Shown: positions 1-8,479, numbered from the stretch's first letter. The stretch is DNA of 64,000 bases from Dokdonella_A sp046347015 (GCA_046347015.1 JAXMHA010000012.1:1-64000); one strand, 5' to 3'. Translations and numbers: made by a program. The notes: generated by a model not told the origin, from the sequence alone.

Positions 1-25
1 CACCAAGCCGCCAGGAGGAGTTTGC

Positions 26-514
26 ATGGCCGAATACAAGACCATCGTCGCATGGAGCCGCGATGGCGCGGTGTTCACCGACAACCGCTACAGCCGCGGC
101 CATCGTTGGCTGTTCGACGGCGGCGTCGAGGTGCCGGCATCCTCCTCTCCGCATGTCGTGCCCCTGCCCATGTCCGTGGCGGCGGCGGTCGATCCCGAGG
201 AAGCCTTCGTCGCCAGCCTGTCGAGTTGCCACATGCTCTGGTTCCTGTCTCTCGCCGCCAAGCGGGGATTCGTGGTCGGGAGCTACCGGGACGAGGCCGT
301 CGGAACGTTGGCGAAGGATGCGTCCGGCAAGCTCGCGATGACGCGGGTGACACTCCATCCCGAGGTCCGGTTCGATGGCGACAGGCGGCCGACGACGGAC
401 GAGGAGACCGCCATGCACCGCGATGCCCACGAGCAGTGCTTCATCGCGCGGTCGGTGAAGTCGGACTTGTCGTGCGAACCCGTTTCGACAAGCCGCATGG
501 GGGCAGGACAATGA
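26..514 (+). CDS. OsmC family peroxiredoxin-like protein
   Basis: A 162-residue OsmC/Ohr-fold protein. Family members reduce organic hydroperoxides in the cytoplasm through two cysteines. Here one Cys lies in SLSSCHMLWFLSLAAKRG (about residue 70) and the second in AHEQCFIARSVK (about residue 133), the expected pair. The stretch DPEEAFVASLSSCHMLWFL is the OsmC signature. AGGAGG (12-17) stands 8 bases before the ATG, which settles the start. The stop overlaps the next ATG (ATGA, 511-514), so the two genes are translationally coupled. The family is clear; the true substrate cannot be told from sequence. Confidence 0.9.
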   Translation: MAEYKTIVAWSRDGAVFTDNRYSRGHRWLFDGGVEVPASSSPHVVPLPMSVAAAVDPEEAFVASLSSCHMLWFLSLAAKRGFVVGSYRDEAVGTLAKDASGKLAMTRVTLHPEVRFDGDRRPTTDEETAMHRDAHEQCFIARSVKSDLSCEPVSTSRMGAGQ

Positions 515-690
515 AGGATCTGGCAATCGCGCTGGAAGACCGACCCGGCGCCCTCGCGGAAATGGGCGAGGCCGGCGTCGACATCGAAGTCCTGTACAGT
601 GACCACGATCTTCGGCTGATCCTCGTCGTCGATGACATCGTGCGGGGTCGAAAGGTGTCCGACGAATGGAATCGCGAGGTTCAGCCATGA
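511..690 (+). CDS. Internally deleted ACT-domain protein (59 aa)
   Basis: The first 20 residues, MKDLAIALEDRPGALAEMGE, match the N-terminal ACT strand of a family of roughly 130-aa ACT-domain proteins. The rest (AGVDIEVLYSDHDLRLILVV...) matches the end of the same family. The middle, normally a second half-repeat, is absent while the reading frame stays open. It therefore looks like an in-frame internal deletion of about 70 residues. It overlaps the OsmC stop by ATGA. The ligand-binding ACT dimer is probably not formed, so the product may be non-functional or a minimal remnant. Family recognition is from memory of the consensus; the deletion is inferred. Confidence 0.6.
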   Translation: MKDLAIALEDRPGALAEMGEAGVDIEVLYSDHDLRLILVVDDIVRGRKVSDEWNREVQP

Positions 691-788
691 GCTGATCCGA
701 TCGCTCGCGGCGGCTTGACAACGGCGTGCCGCGGGCGGTATTTCGCACCGCCGTGCATGCCGAGCATCGGACAGGGGGGAGGACGACC

Positions 789-1184
789 ATGCAGAGCGCA
801 GTGACAGACAACTCCTCGGAGGCCAGGAAAGCGGTCTTTCGACGCCTCGTCGATCTATATGCGATCGGGGACATTGCGGCGCTGGACGAAGTCATCGCAC
901 CCAACTATGTCGGGCACGCCTCGGCAGGTGACCGCGACTTCGAAGGGTTCCGCCAAAGCATCCTGTTTTTCCACAAGCTCTTCATCTACGACAAGGACTC
1001 GTTTCGCGTCGAGGACCAGTTGGTTGACGGCGAGAAGGTTGCCACGCGCATGACTGCGAACGTCAAGGTGCGGGAGACCGGGGAGCCGGTCACGCTGCTC
1101 GGCATCAACATCGCCCGCATCGTGGATGGCAAGATCGTGGAGGAATGGAATACGTGGGAACAACTGCAGGTTCCGAACAGCTAG
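789..1184 (+). CDS. SnoaL-like / NTF2-fold protein
   Basis: A 131-residue protein of the SnoaL-like polyketide cyclase/NTF2 superfamily, cone-shaped domains that bind small hydrophobic ligands. The family pattern is visible: an N-terminal helix (RRLVDLYAIGDIAALDEVI), NYVGH near residue 37, FRQSILFFHKLF, and the C-terminal strands INIARIVDGKIVEEWNTWEQ. The ATG at 789 follows a purine-rich AGGGGGGAGGACGACC; the upstream in-frame ATG near 756 lacks this. The TAG stop (1182-1184) uses the first two bases of the inverted-repeat element that follows, so the original C-terminus may have been longer. The substrate is unknown. Confidence 0.75.
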   Translation: MQSAVTDNSSEARKAVFRRLVDLYAIGDIAALDEVIAPNYVGHASAGDRDFEGFRQSILFFHKLFIYDKDSFRVEDQLVDGEKVATRMTANVKVRETGEPVTLLGINIARIVDGKIVEEWNTWEQLQVPNS

Positions 1185-1471
1185 GGATGCTCTGATCAAA
1201 CCCGCGCAGGCGTCACCGGTCGGTCTGCCGGCGGATCGCAGGACCGGCGGCGAAGGCAGACTGGCGGTCTGTCGAGACGGCGGGCCGAGGAGATGACGGC
1301 AGACCGACCGGCCTCAACCGATTGATTTCAACTGACGAGGTGATGTCCAGAAGGTCCTCATATCGTCGCGCGCGTCTTGCCCAGACCACCAGTCTTGGCT
1401 GCGCCACGCACGTCAATCTGCGAACCTTCCGGACATCATGCCGCCTGCGTGGGTTTGATCAGAGCATCCCT
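1183..1471. mobile_element. MITE-like element with 30-bp terminal inverted repeats
   Basis: Bases 1183-1212 and 1442-1471 are inverted repeats matching at 29 of 30 positions; they begin AGGGATGCTCTGATCAAACC. The 289-bp unit holds no convincing gene. A second perfect 15-bp inverted repeat sits inside it (1216-1230 with 1297-1311, CCGGTCGGTCTGCCG), which could fold into a long stem. I see no target-site duplication (flanks CT and GG). Size, long inverted ends and lack of coding capacity fit a non-autonomous (MITE-type) element or the relic of an insertion sequence. It fills most of the gap between 1184 and 1585; bases 1472-1584 hold nothing recognisable beyond the next ribosome binding site. 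Confidence 0.7.
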
Positions 1472-1584
1472 GGAACCAGGCTTGCCTGCTGCCTGGCATC
1501 CCGGCCGGACCGGGTGCTCACCCTGCTGCGTGAGCCAGTTCCGGCCAACCCCGGCGACGGACCCGAACGAACAGGAGGTGGACA

Positions 1585-2007
1585 GTGGGTGATTCGATTC
1601 CCTGGCGCGTCCTTCGCTATCTGTACGCGGCGTACTATCTGTTCATCGGCGTTTATCTCGCGTTGTCCCTCGTGGGTATCGTCGCGCTGCCGCTGCCGAA
1701 AGTGAGCGAGGCGTCCGCGGCTTTCCAGGGTGCCTTGGCCAAGACCGGGTTCATGTTCCCCTTGCTCGCGTTCACCTACATCGCGTCGGCGTGTGCGTTG
1801 TGCTTCCATCGCACCGCGCCCCTTGGCCTGGTGCTCCTTGCGCCGGTTGCCGTCATCATCTTCTTCACCGACACGCTGCTCGATACCGCCTGGCTTTTCG
1901 GCACGCTCAACGTGGTAATCCTGTTGGCACTGGCTTGGCACTTTCGGTCTGCGTATCGGCCGCTGTTTGCCTACCCGGGCGGGATGCAGGGTGGGCGCCC
2001 GGCCTGA
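1585..2007 (+). CDS. Small four-helix inner-membrane protein (DoxX-like)
   Basis: A 140-residue protein with four hydrophobic segments at about residues 9-32, 55-75, 79-97 and 98-118, joined by short loops and ending in a polar tail. The layout resembles DoxX-like membrane proteins, but no diagnostic motif is visible, so this is a topology-based guess. The start is GTG (1585), supported by AGGAGG at 1573-1578. It lies alone just downstream of the MITE-like element. Confidence 0.6.
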   Translation: MGDSIPWRVLRYLYAAYYLFIGVYLALSLVGIVALPLPKVSEASAAFQGALAKTGFMFPLLAFTYIASACALCFHRTAPLGLVLLAPVAVIIFFTDTLLDTAWLFGTLNVVILLALAWHFRSAYRPLFAYPGGMQGGRPA

Positions 2008-2290
2008 CAGCGCAGCCGAGCGGTCGCTCGTGCACGGCGCGGGTGGTCGTCGCTGAAATCAGGCGTTGGATGGCTTTGGCTCTGTCGAGGCACGTGCGCA
2101 GTCAAGCCCGATTCCCGTGGTCTTCAGGAGCAGGTACCGCATCAAGTATTCCGATCCTGATCGCGAGAAGCACGTGTGAACGGGGCGTATCCCGCGCGCT
2201 GCATCGATCTCCGGATGGGGGTGTTGTCGTACGGCTTTGCGCCAGCGTCAGCGATCTTCGCCGTGTCAGGAGTCGAATGGTGGAGGACTC

Positions 2291-2710
2291 ATGAAACTTC
2301 TCGGTTGCATTGTCCTGGCATCCGCTGCCCTGCTCGGCCCCCGCGCGGTTGCCCAGGGGCCGCACGTCATTCCAGAGGCCGAAGCGGCCGCCTCCGCGTG
2401 GCTCAAGCTCGTCGACGCCGGCGACTACCCGGCAAGCTGGCACCGGGCGTCGAGCCTGTTCAAGGCGGCGGTTGCCGAATCGTCCTGGGAAGCGGCCTTG
2501 AAGAGGAGTCGCGGCCCATTGGGCTCCCTGGAATCGAGAGAGGTGCAGTCCGCAACATTCACGCCTACGTTGCCGGGCGCGCCGGACGGCGAGTACGTGG
2601 TCATCACGTACGCCAGCCGTTTCGAGCACAAGACGAGCGCAATCGAGACCGTCACGCCGATGCTGGAGAAAGACGGATCCTGGCGCGTGTCGGGCTACTA
2701 CGTGAAGTGA
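2291..2710 (+). CDS. Secreted DUF4019-family protein
   Basis: A 139-residue exported protein. A signal peptide (MKLLGCIVLASAALLGPRAVAQ, cleavage near residue 22) precedes a single domain with the DUF4019 pattern: AAASAWLKLVDAGDYPASWHRAS, then SSWEAALKRSRGPLGSLESREV, YASRFEHKTSAIETVTPMLEKDG, and SWRVSGYYVK at the end. Its function is unknown. GGAGG lies just ahead of the ATG. The 283 bp upstream (2008-2290) contain no clear gene; a short open stretch near 2119-2180 reads like a coding tail but is not recognisable. Confidence 0.75.
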   Translation: MKLLGCIVLASAALLGPRAVAQGPHVIPEAEAAASAWLKLVDAGDYPASWHRASSLFKAAVAESSWEAALKRSRGPLGSLESREVQSATFTPTLPGAPDGEYVVITYASRFEHKTSAIETVTPMLEKDGSWRVSGYYVK

Positions 2711-2810
2711 AAATGGCGGCCGATCATTCGGTCGCGCGAATGGGCGCGGGGCGGTCGGGCCAACACGTGTCCCGCGGCGTCCGCCGCCACCCGGCTCCGG
2801 CAGTGGCGAC

Positions 2811-3335
2811 GTGAACAAGGCGGGTGAGGCGGAAATCGTCGTACGGCCGGAATCACCGTCCGATGCCGCAGCCATCGGCGCCGTCACGACGGCCGCATTC
2901 GTGGATGCACCGCACACGGACCACACGGAACAGCACATCGTCGATTCCCTGCGCAAGGCCGGGGTCCTGACCATCTCTCTCGTGGCCGAGGAGACCGGTG
3001 CGATCGTCGGGCACGTCGCGGTGTCGCCGGTTGCGGTATCGGACGGCTCGTCCGGCTGGTACGGTCTCGGCCCGATTTCGGTGATCCCCGAGCGGCAGCG
3101 GCAGGGCGTCGGTACGCGGCTCATGAACGAGGCATTGCGATTGCTGCGAGGGAAAGGTGCGGCGGGATGCGTGCTGCTCGGCGATCCGGCGTACTACTCG
3201 CGCTTTGGCTTCAGGGCCGAGCCGAGGGTGGCGCTTGCGGATGTTCCGCCGGGGTATTTCCTGGTGCTGCCGTTCGGGGCATCCTTGCCGTGTGGCGAAG
3301 TTGCATATCACGCATCATTCAGTGCGCGCGGCTGA
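2811..3335 (+). CDS. GNAT family N-acetyltransferase (YhbS-like)
   Basis: A 174-residue acetyltransferase using acetyl-CoA. The GNAT core is complete: an N-terminal strand (IVVRPESPSDAAAIGAVTTAAF), the central VGHVAVSPVAVS strand, the acetyl-CoA-binding motif A (LGPISVIPERQRQGVGTRLM, containing the R/Q-x-x-G-x-G/A pattern), and VLLGDPAYYSRFGF near the C-terminus, typical of the YhbS subgroup. The start is GTG at 2811. The substrate cannot be predicted. Confidence 0.85.
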   Translation: MNKAGEAEIVVRPESPSDAAAIGAVTTAAFVDAPHTDHTEQHIVDSLRKAGVLTISLVAEETGAIVGHVAVSPVAVSDGSSGWYGLGPISVIPERQRQGVGTRLMNEALRLLRGKGAAGCVLLGDPAYYSRFGFRAEPRVALADVPPGYFLVLPFGASLPCGEVAYHASFSARG

Positions 3336-3408
3336 CAACTCGTTGCAGACACGATGGGCCGCAGCCTGCAAGCGAACGTCGCGCCGGCATTTCCCGGAGT
3401 CCACGCTC

Positions 3409-4116
3409 ATGACCGCAATCAAGCGCGCCGCCTGCTTCCTTGCTTGCGCGATACTCGCCGGCTGCGCGCATGTTCCGGAGTCCCGGCAGCCCCTGCTCGA
3501 CCGCGCGATCGATGCCGCGGGTGGCGAAGCGGCCCTGGGCAATGCGGAGCGGCTCATCTGGGAGGGTGATGCCGAGGTCCATGTGCAAGGGCGCGCCATC
3601 GCCCTCGGCGTTCGCTCGGACATCGTTCCGCTGGGGCGCGTGCGCGCCGAGAGTTGGCTGGAGGACAAGGGACCGGCCAGCATGCGCATACTCGAACTCG
3701 ACGGACGCCAGGGCTGGGCCACCCGAAACGGGAAGAAGGAAGTCCTTGCGCGGAACATGGCGGAGAACGAGTACGAGCAATTCGGGACCTACGGCCTGAT
3801 GCGCCTCGTTTCATTGCGTGCCGCGGGCGTCAGGACAGCAGAGATCGGCGAGGACGCGATGGGCCTTCAAGGGTTGCGGGTGAACTATCCGGGACTGCCG
3901 GAGGCGACGCTCTGGTTCGATGGACAGGCCCGCCTCAAGGCGCTCACCAACACGGTGAGTTCACCCGATGGCGGCAAGCGGATCAATCAGCGATTCGAGT
4001 TCGGTGGTTCCGTAGGTGCAAACGGAATCATCTGGCCGCGGGAAATCTCGATATCGCAGGACGGCAAGCCGTTTTTCGACCTGACGATCACGCAGTTCGA
4101 GACCAGGCCAAAGTGA
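3409..4116 (+). CDS. Lipoprotein of unknown function
   Basis: A 235-residue predicted lipoprotein. MTAIKRAACFLACAILAGCAH has a charged start, hydrophobic core and LAGC lipobox, so Cys19 would be lipidated. The mature part has alternating strand-like segments (RVRAESWLEDKG, MRILELDGRQGWATRNG, ATLWFDGQARLKALTNTV, IIWPREISIS) resembling outer-membrane lipoprotein carrier (LolA/LolB-like) beta-sheet proteins, but no signature allows a firm family call. The ATG was chosen because it puts the signal peptide at the N-terminus. Confidence 0.65.
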   Translation: MTAIKRAACFLACAILAGCAHVPESRQPLLDRAIDAAGGEAALGNAERLIWEGDAEVHVQGRAIALGVRSDIVPLGRVRAESWLEDKGPASMRILELDGRQGWATRNGKKEVLARNMAENEYEQFGTYGLMRLVSLRAAGVRTAEIGEDAMGLQGLRVNYPGLPEATLWFDGQARLKALTNTVSSPDGGKRINQRFEFGGSVGANGIIWPREISISQDGKPFFDLTITQFETRPK

Positions 4117-4191
4117 TTGGGGTCGTTCGATCGCCGCCGTGAGCCCGGGTGGTACCAACCTGCGACGCCAAACTGCTCGGGGGCAAGGGCA

Positions 4192-5445
4192 ATGAGGGTG
4201 GTGATCAGCGGATGCGGCATCGCCGGAACGGCACTTGCCTGGTGGCTGGGCAATCTGGGACACGAGGTGACGCTCGTCGAGCGGGCTCCCGGATTGCGCA
4301 CCGGCGGCTACGTCCTCAACTTGTGGGGAATCGGTTACGACGCCGTGGAGAAGATGGGCCTGCTGCCGAAGCTCCTGCAATTGCAGTATCAGGCCGAGGA
4401 GCTTCGTCTCGTCGATCGGTTCGGCCGAACACGCGGAGGCTATCCCGCGAGTGTCCTGGTGCGCCTCGCGCACGGCCGCATGGCCGCACTCGCGCGCTCG
4501 GATATCGCGGCAGCCATCCACGACGGGTTGGATGACAAGGTGGAGATCGTCTTCGGCGACAGCATCGCCGGAGTCGACGACATCGGGACCCATGCGCGGG
4601 TCCGGTTCGAGCGCGCGCCCGAGCGCGATGCCGATCTCGTCGTCGGCGCCGACGGATTGCACTCGCGAGTCCGCCAGCTCGTCTTTGGCCCCGACGCGCA
4701 GTTCGAGTATCCGCTGGGATGCCATGTCGCGGCCTTCGAGATCGCGGGATACCGGCCTCGTGATGACAACCGGTACGAGGCCTACACGGAAGCTGGCCGC
4801 TACGTGGCCAAGCTCCCCGTTCGTGACGACAAGACGCTGGTCTTCATGGCGCTTCGGGACGAACATCTCGAAGGCGCGACCCCAACCGACGATTCCGCGC
4901 GCAAGGCGGCGTTGACGCGAGTCTTCTCCGGCATGGGGTGGGAGTGTCCGGCAATCCTTTCGGGGCTCCAGCACGTGGACGGGATTTATTTCGACAGCAT
5001 CAGTCAGATCCGGATGGATGCGTGGACGAAGGGAAGGGTGGTCCTGCTCGGCGATGCGGCTGCCTGCCCGTCACTGATCGCCGGGGAGGGGTGTGGCTTC
5101 GCGCTGGCCGCGGCCTATGTGCTGGCGGGCGAGCTGCACCGGCATCCAACCGATCTTGCCCAGGCGCTCTCGAACTATCAGGAACAAGTGAAACCGTTCG
5201 TCGAGCGCAAACAGATGTTCGCGGAGCGGCTGGTCCCGTCGTTCGTACCGAGAACCAGGTTTGGCGTGAGGATCCGCGACCTTGCAACCTTGCTGATGCG
5301 GCTGCCCGTCTTCCCGAGGTTGTTGATGGGGCGCTATCTCCATGACGAGATGACGATGCCTGACTATCCGGTCTGCAACCTGGCGGGGAATTCCGGGATC
5401 CGTGGCGGGCGTGCGCATGCCGCCGCACGGATTGCCGGCGGCTGA
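4192..5445 (+). CDS. FAD-dependent monooxygenase (PHBH type)
   Basis: A 417-residue class A flavoprotein monooxygenase. MRVVISGCGIAGTALAWWL carries the GxGxxG dinucleotide-binding motif, followed by an acidic strand end (VTLVERA). LVVGADGLHSRVRQ is the DG motif, and GRVVLLGDAAACPSLIAGEG is the GD motif that contacts the FAD ribityl chain. Family members hydroxylate aromatic or tetracycline-like compounds with NAD(P)H and O2; the substrate is not deducible here. The ATG at 4192 puts the Rossmann motif at the very N-terminus, as is usual; an in-frame start at 4117 would add 25 unconserved residues. Confidence 0.88.
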   Translation: MRVVISGCGIAGTALAWWLGNLGHEVTLVERAPGLRTGGYVLNLWGIGYDAVEKMGLLPKLLQLQYQAEELRLVDRFGRTRGGYPASVLVRLAHGRMAALARSDIAAAIHDGLDDKVEIVFGDSIAGVDDIGTHARVRFERAPERDADLVVGADGLHSRVRQLVFGPDAQFEYPLGCHVAAFEIAGYRPRDDNRYEAYTEAGRYVAKLPVRDDKTLVFMALRDEHLEGATPTDDSARKAALTRVFSGMGWECPAILSGLQHVDGIYFDSISQIRMDAWTKGRVVLLGDAAACPSLIAGEGCGFALAAAYVLAGELHRHPTDLAQALSNYQEQVKPFVERKQMFAERLVPSFVPRTRFGVRIRDLATLLMRLPVFPRLLMGRYLHDEMTMPDYPVCNLAGNSGIRGGRAHAAARIAGG

Positions 5446-5590
5446 ATGCGCGAGTCAGGCGCCAATCCAACTGGAGGTGCGGACATGCCGCGAGTCCGAA
5501 TCGGGAATGTCGCGAGCATGCTCGATGGAACTTGCGCCATCCGTGGGTGCGCCGCGGATAAGCGGCATTGGGCGGTGCGGAGACCCATCC

Positions 5591-6154
5591 ATGCCCGGTG
5601 AGCCGAAGTATTTCAGAAACCTCGCCGCGCTCAAACGATGGTTCGCGAAGAACTCGGCGACGGCCAATGAACTCGTCATCGGCTTCATGAAGACGGGTTC
5701 GGGAGTGGCAAGCGTGTCCTGGCCGCAGGCGGTCGACGAGGCCTTGTGCGTCGGTTGGATCGATGGCGTGCGCCATCGCGTTGACGATGCCCGCTACACG
5801 ATCCGATTCGCGCCCCGGAAGGCGGGCTCGACCTGGAGCGCAATCAACATCAGGCGCGTCGCCGAACTGGAGGCGGAGGGACGCATGACGGCCGCAGGCC
5901 GTGCAATCTTCGCCAAACGGACCGCGGCCAAGTCGAGGACCGCCTCGTACGAGCAGGCATCCGCACCGGGGTTCAGTGATGCAGAAACGATGCAGTTCAA
6001 GTCATCTCCCGGCGCCTGGGCCTTCTACGAATCGCTCCCGGCAAGCTACCGGAAGAAGGCCACCTGGTGGGTGGTCAGTGCCAAGCAAGGGGCCACCCGC
6101 GCCAAGCGCCTGTCGCGGCTTGTCGATGCGTGTGCGCGCGGACGGCGGCTGTAA
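5591..6154 (+). CDS. YdeI/OmpD-associated family protein
   Basis: A 187-residue protein matching the YdeI (OmpD-associated) family: FRNLAALKRWFAKNSATANELVIGFMKTGSG, SWPQAVDEALCVGWIDGVR, YTIRFAPRKAGSTWSAINI and FYESLPASYRKKATWWVVSA are the usual blocks. Members are about 190 residues, so the gene is full length. The biochemical role is poorly defined, with links to cationic-peptide resistance in Salmonella. The ATG at 5591 is the first residue of the conserved part. Confidence 0.85.
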   Translation: MPGEPKYFRNLAALKRWFAKNSATANELVIGFMKTGSGVASVSWPQAVDEALCVGWIDGVRHRVDDARYTIRFAPRKAGSTWSAINIRRVAELEAEGRMTAAGRAIFAKRTAAKSRTASYEQASAPGFSDAETMQFKSSPGAWAFYESLPASYRKKATWWVVSAKQGATRAKRLSRLVDACARGRRL

Positions 6155-6255
6155 CCCGCCCCAGGTTTTCCACCGGCGCGGTCGAACAAGAGGTTGCGCT
6201 TGGCGTCACTGGACGTGACGGACGACCTCGAACGCCGCGCACCACGAAGACCGTG

Positions 6256-6520
6256 ATGAACCACGACGAGGCAATCGTTTTTGTCGGGACCCATGGCGCG
6301 GTCCTGGCCTCGGCCGAGGGTCCGATCCCACGGTTGGCGGATGCCATCGTTGGCGAGCCGGTTCGAGGAAGTTGGTGGGGACACCCGAAGCGGAAAGAGA
6401 TCTTCCGCGATCCGCAGTGCAATGCATCTGCTGCTGCGACTTGTTCGAGGCGCAGATCTGAACTCGCCACATCCGCTGGATCGCACCATCCTCAAACCTC
6501 GCAAGTCACCCAAGGAGTGA
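6256..6520 (+). pseudogene. Frameshifted remnant of a small conserved hypothetical gene
   Basis: From ATG 6256 the frame reads MNHDEAIVFVGTHGAVLASA...RGSWWGHPKRKEIFR, the conserved start of a family of about 130-aa proteins of unknown function (AIAFVxxHGVVLESA...GSWWGHPK). After EIFR the frame becomes nonsense. The expected continuation appears to resume in the +2 frame as SAIRSAMHLLLRLVRGADLN and runs to a stop near 6520. This is best read as one frameshift plus later decay. The family match is from memory; aligning both frames to an intact homologue would settle it. Confidence 0.5.
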
Positions 6521-7062
6521 TTCGAACGAAATCATCCCGGAAGCCTGCATGACGGTTCAAAGCTCAATCGCCGCTCGACTTTATTCGATCGCGATCAGGC
6601 TCTCCGGAAGCAGACGGACAGAACCGACCGGTTTGGATTGATGGTGCGCGTCCGCTTCCGCCAAAACCTGCGAGGCGAGGTACGTTGAAGGCCGTCGCGG
6701 CTTCCTAGTCCGCCAGCGTAGGCCACCTCGGCGGCACATCCGGCGACGCGTGCAGCATCGATACGACCCAAGACCTTCGCCAAAGCCATACGTCAAATGA
6801 GCTCGCGTGCGACCTTCGCAGCGTGCTCCGGGCTACGCCGATGGGCATGGTTCAGGCCGAGGTCCTTGATGCGCGCCGGCAGTCTCCCGCCGGCCACGAA
6901 CCTGGGGACGCTCACTGACATGTGGGTCTTGCACATTGCATCGTGGATATCGGCCGCGACGGCGCAGGCGTTCCGATCTTGCTGTTTGCCATCACCGCCA
7001 GGAGCGATCGGCGCGCACCAAACTTTCGGAGAATGCATTGCCGAGGATCCGCGGCAATGGAG
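6521..7062. other. Gene-poor degraded stretch before the tRNA
   Basis: No complete gene is convincing in these 540 bases. Minus-strand open stretches at about 6595-6789 and 6797-6960 are separated by a stop codon and may be parts of one decayed gene, but I recognise no family. A 7-bp stem (ATTGCCG 7037-7043 with CGGCAAT 7052-7058) lies just past the 3' end of the tRNA and may be its transcript end, although no T-run follows. Confidence 0.4.
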
Positions 7063-7136
7063 TGGGCCCGCCAGGGCTCGAACCTGGAACCAAGGGATTA
7101 TGAGTCCCCTGCTCTGACCAATTGAGCTACAGGCCC
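7063..7136 (-). tRNA. tRNA with CAU anticodon, probably tRNA-Ile2 (lysidine type)
   Basis: The minus strand reads GGGCCTGTAGCTCAATTGGT..., with a 7-bp acceptor stem (GGGCCTG with CGGGCCC, one G-T pair), D arm AGCTC..GAGC, anticodon stem GGGGA..TCCCT around CTCATAA, and the T arm with GGTTCGAACC. The anticodon is CAT. The variable-region CTTGGT and the overall body resemble the minor isoleucine tRNA (CAU modified to lysidine by TilS) more than elongator Met. It is not an initiator, since the acceptor stem is fully paired at position 1. No CCA is encoded. Confidence 0.85.
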
Positions 7137-7307
7137 ATGCCGGGATTGTAGTGAAATGCGTCCGCGGCGGGCCGGGTCGACTACGGGCATTTCCGCCGGG
7201 GTCGTGATCCGGGGCAGGAGAAGCTGGATTCCCGCCTTCGTGGGGATGATGGCCGAGGGTTCGCGGGAGGGGATGGCCGGGAGTTCGCGGAAGTGGCGGC
7301 GGGGGGA

Positions 7308-8477
7308 TCAGCCGCCTTCGATGCGGTGCACGTCGTGCGTCACGAAGGGGTGTTCGGGGCTCGGCGCCGCCAGCCATTCGGGATGGGCGAGGGTGTGGCG
7401 CATGTCGTCGAGGCCCGCCTGCCAGTGGCGGCGCATCTTGCCGAGGCGGAAGTCGTAATCCTTGAAGTGTCCGCTGGAGTCCTTGTTGCGGTAGATCAGG
7501 TGGATGACGTTGGTGAGCGTCGCTTCGGCCTGTTCGGCGGCGAGCCGGTAGGCCTCCGTATCGCGCCGGTCTTCCGGAACCAGCGCCATCAGGTCGTGCA
7601 GCAGGCGCTGGCGCTCCTGGGTGTCGCGCATGAACTCGGTGAAGAAGCGGGTGCGGCTCGAGTACTGGATTTCCTTGTGGCGCTCGGCGACGTCGGCGAG
7701 GTCGCGCGGCAATTCGCCACGCGCACTCCAGAGGTCGACCTGGAACACCAGCGTGTCGGAGCCCGGATGCTCGCGCAGCACCTCGTACAACGGCGTGTTG
7801 GAAACGACACCGCCATCCCAGTAGAACTCGCCGCCGATCTCGACCGGTGGCAGGCCCGGCGGCAATGCACCGGACGCCATGAAGTGCTCGACCTGCAGGC
7901 GTTGCTTCCAGTTGTCGAAGCGCGTGAAGTTGCCGGTGCGCACGTTCACCGCGCTGATCACGACATGGGGCGCTTGCGGGCTGTTCAGCCGATCGAAGTC
8001 GACCAGTCGCTCCAGCGTGGCGCGCAGCGGCGAGGAGTCATACCAGCTCGCATGCCCGGGAGTGGTGCGCAGCCCCAGTCCGACGGGCGGAAACAGGCGG
8101 GGGTGGAAGAACCCGGTTTGCCCCGCGACGACGCTGCGAAGCGCGGACATTCCGTCGAGGCCGTCGCGCACCACGGCGGGCAGCGTCGCTTCGTCGAGCC
8201 AGCGTCCGACCGGCGACACATCGCAGATCGTTTCCCAGAACTCGCGCAGGCGCGCGACACGCGCGTCCACCGGGGTGCCGGCGATGATGGCGGCGTTCAA
8301 CGCACCGATCGAGATTCCGGACAAGCGGTTCGGGTGGATGCCGGCCGCGTCGAGCGCCTCGTAGATGCCGGCCTGGTACGCGCCGAGTGCGCCGCCGCCT
8401 TGCAGCGCAAGCGCGACCGTTTCGTAGGCGGAAACGCGCTCCGCCAGCAATGTTGCTTCGGCAATGGTCGCGGCCAT
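7308..8477 (-). CDS. Patatin-like phospholipase with DUF3734
   Basis: A 389-residue patatin-fold serine lipase. The oxyanion-hole glycines are in LALQGGGALGAYQAGIYEAL (about residue 22), the nucleophile is in GISIGALNAA (GxSxG, about residue 55), and the catalytic Asp is in EFYWDGGVVSNTPLYEVLRE. The C-terminal half (SSRTRFFTEFMRDTQERQRL...HLIYRNKDSSGHFKDYDF) is the DUF3734 extension often attached to this lipase type. It starts 2 bases after the stop of bdhA and is surely co-transcribed with it. That pairing is common and suggests a role in polyhydroxybutyrate or membrane-lipid turnover. Confidence 0.92.
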   Translation of the reverse strand: MAATIAEATLLAERVSAYETVALALQGGGALGAYQAGIYEALDAAGIHPNRLSGISIGALNAAIIAGTPVDARVARLREFWETICDVSPVGRWLDEATLPAVVRDGLDGMSALRSVVAGQTGFFHPRLFPPVGLGLRTTPGHASWYDSSPLRATLERLVDFDRLNSPQAPHVVISAVNVRTGNFTRFDNWKQRLQVEHFMASGALPPGLPPVEIGGEFYWDGGVVSNTPLYEVLREHPGSDTLVFQVDLWSARGELPRDLADVAERHKEIQYSSRTRFFTEFMRDTQERQRLLHDLMALVPEDRRDTEAYRLAAEQAEATLTNVIHLIYRNKDSSGHFKDYDFRLGKMRRHWQAGLDDMRHTLAHPEWLAAPSPEHPFVTHDVHRIEGG

Positions 8478-8479
8478 GG

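Noticed and set aside
2100..2180. Short coding-like tail before the DUF4019 gene
   Set aside because: No start, no domain; too short to call a pseudogene.
7063..7136. Elongator or initiator tRNA-Met
   Set aside because: The CAT anticodon allows it, but the CTTGGT variable region and body resemble tRNA-Ile2, and the fully paired acceptor stem excludes an initiator. Elongator Met is not fully excluded.
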